Shown here piece by piece: positions 44,238 through 45,116 of a stretch of 45,116 nt of DNA (position 1 is its first letter; each line of letters opens with the position of its first letter). A program made the position numbers and the translations under genes. This DNA is from Lachnospiraceae bacterium (GTDB lineage Bacteria > Bacillota > Clostridia > Lachnospirales > Lachnospiraceae). The notes below the pieces were generated by a model that worked only from the letters and a program-made list of their open reading frames with translations, ran no database searches and was not told the origin of the DNA. The stretch lies in NCBI GenBank assembly GCA_017521195.1, contig JAFXGP010000079.1:1-45116 (forward strand), given 5' to 3'.

Positions 44238-44246
44238 ATTATAGCA
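44238..44246 (-). promoter_or_regulatory. extended -10 promoter of the phosphatase-CapA operon
   Basis: TGC-TATAAT on the minus strand (44238-44246) is a perfect extended -10. No convincing -35 is seen upstream. The leader to the ATG is about 100 bases, without recognised structure. Confidence 0.5.
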
Positions 44247-44262
44247 TATTTTTGCAAGTTGT

Positions 44263-44319
44263 TGCGACCTAATAGTAGTAAAAATCGTAGTAAAACAAAA
44301 ATTCCTACTACTAAGGATT
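44263..44319 (-). terminator. inverted repeat after the AbiEii-like gene
   Basis: CCTAATAGTAGTA and a near-complementary TACTACTAAGG occur around an AT-rich loop that itself has TAGTAA/TTACTA. On the minus strand the structure directly follows the stop at 44320 and has T-rich loops but no clean T-tract at its end. It may be a terminator or part of a boundary of the accessory region. Confidence 0.4.
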
Positions 44320-45116
44320 TTAAAGTACAATCTTCCTCAACACTTCCAAAACATTCTCATACGAAATATCACTAGCATATGCGAACTTCTTCTGATATTT
44401 TCTCCACATGTCCTTAAGATCATCACTCTCTGAAATCTGCTTCAAAATCCCCTCTACATTCGAAATCTGTTCTGTACTTCCCCTATGCTCTGCTGTAGCT
44501 TTCAAAGCTTCCTTATAGATTTCCTTATCGTATTCCTGTGTTGTTCCAAGTATGTAAACATCATAATAATCTCTTGGTCTTGTAGTAAACACACCTCTGC
44601 GCAGAATTGTCTCGACCTTCTCTGCTATAATCGTCTCTATATTATACCCCCATAAGCTAATTCGAATATCTTCATCGAAAATACCACTAAACTCATACTT
44701 TACTGCGTCCGGGGTAATCACATCTCCTGTAGAAACATCAATGGATAATGGAGTAATTATTATATCATATACTGCGTCCAAACGAACACAATAGCCCCCA
44801 TAAATATCATCCTTGCGAATTGGTTCAATTGACTTCACCATAAATACAACATCATCTTTCATATCGGTTTTACAGATTGCATCAATTGCTTCTGTTATTT
44901 TTTCTTCCGTCAACGGCAGATTACGAAGCGTGGTGTCTAAATCCATCGTAGATCTGGTGTCCAATCCGACAATAGCCGCTATCAACATTCCACCCTTCAC
45001 AACAAATTTCTCACTGTATTCGGATATTGATAATCTTGCAAGGAAACATTCAAACATGTAATTTTGAAGGACTACCTGGGCCGCTATGTTATTGCTCTTA
45101 GCATAATTTTTAATTC
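44320..45116 (-). CDS. AbiEii/AbiGii-type nucleotidyltransferase toxin, 5' end outside window
   Basis: The toxin half of an AbiE-like abortive-infection toxin-antitoxin pair. Visible motifs are the GGMLIA element (FVVKGGMLIAAIVGL), then RSTMDLDTTLRN with the Asp-Leu-Asp metal site of the nucleotidyltransferase fold, then EKVETILRRGVFTTRPRDYYDVYIL. The frame does not start at the ATG at 45055-45057. Upstream codons up to the window edge are open and read NNIAAQVVLQNYMFECFLA, typical of the family, so the true start lies further right. The antitoxin gene (AbiEi-like) would be expected next to it, outside the window. In studied AbiEii proteins the target of nucleotide transfer is tRNA or unknown. 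Confidence 0.85.
   Translation of the reverse strand, partial: IKNYAKSNNIAAQVVLQNYMFECFLARLSISEYSEKFVVKGGMLIAAIVGLDTRSTMDLDTTLRNLPLTEEKITEAIDAICKTDMKDDVVFMVKSIEPIRKDDIYGGYCVRLDAVYDIIITPLSIDVSTGDVITPDAVKYEFSGIFDEDIRISLWGYNIETIIAEKVETILRRGVFTTRPRDYYDVYILGTTQEYDKEIYKEALKATAEHRGSTEQISNVEGILKQISESDDLKDMWRKYQKKFAYASDISYENVLEVLRKIVL

Noticed and set aside
44263..44319. CRISPR-like or attachment-site repeats near TAGTAGTA
   Set aside because: The repeats are too short and too imperfect for a CRISPR array, and no integrase or matching second site is visible.
45055..45057. ATG as the start of the AbiEii-like gene
   Set aside because: The frame stays open to the window edge and the upstream codons encode residues typical of the family (AAQVVLQNYMFE), so this ATG is internal.

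Overview
The window looks like a chromosomal segment from a low-GC anaerobic Firmicute of the class Clostridia, most likely a gut Lachnospiraceae. The clues are a single-chain PurL of about 1,265 residues, a RemA-gmk-rpoZ-rimO-pgsA cluster, QueH for queuosine, a MurT/GatD-like pair, RqcH, oxygen-sensitive Fe-S flavoenzymes, strong Shine-Dalgarno sites and AT-rich intergenic DNA with sigma-A promoters and U-tract terminators. No species can be named from this view. Most of it is core chromosome. I saw no rRNA, tRNA, CRISPR array, integrase or complete insertion sequence.

Layout. 1-211: edge DNA without a supported gene. 212-4650 (minus): threonine aldolase, dipeptidase PepD and ArgS, with a nested palindromic element at 2724-2878 between pepD and argS. 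4765-6979 (minus): QueH and a six-TM chemoreceptor. 7052-11976 (minus): an unknown 158-residue protein, a TetR regulator and PurL, read toward the left. 12105-16497 (plus): a 755-residue protein with a cyclic-nucleotide-binding-like domain, a VanZ-family membrane protein and HflX. 16634-21969 (minus): yicC-remA-gmk-rpoZ-rimO-pgsA-cinA, a housekeeping cluster with internal hairpins. 22125-26161 (minus): two enoate-reductase-type flavoenzymes separated by a terminator-like hairpin. 26255-27382: HemW, divergent from rqcH and a GNAT acetyltransferase (27517-29824). 29918-31613: a sodium/amino-acid symporter behind a consensus promoter, a tandem glycine riboswitch and a terminator. 31688-33854: a Mur ligase and glutamine amidotransferase pair in which the amidotransferase lacks its cysteine. 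34048-36371: a PadR-DUF1700-DUF4097-PspC envelope operon with three palindromes over its promoter. 36736-39556: two tandem MATE paralogues. 39596-42345: a FliB-like protein and a third MATE transporter, divergently transcribed. 42439-44133: a low-molecular-weight tyrosine phosphatase and a CapA lipoprotein. 44320-45116: the 3' part of an AbiEii-type toxin gene running off the right edge.

How the parts fit. The cluster at 16.6-22 kb joins RNA decay (YicC), matrix control (RemA), nucleotide supply (Gmk), transcription (omega), ribosome modification (RimO) and phospholipid synthesis (PgsA). The 31-36 kb and 42-44 kb blocks are envelope related: amino-acid uptake, a divergent MurT/GatD-like pair, a PadR-controlled membrane stress module, and a phosphatase plus CapA pair.

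The observations I would follow first are the cysteine-less GatD with a matching change in its MurT partner, the uncharacterised cyclic-nucleotide-domain protein, the palindromic promoter of the PadR operon, the nested palindrome beside argS, and the riboswitch-controlled transporter whose promoter is overlapped by a palindrome. I did not find a complete undescribed system that the sequence alone would prove.
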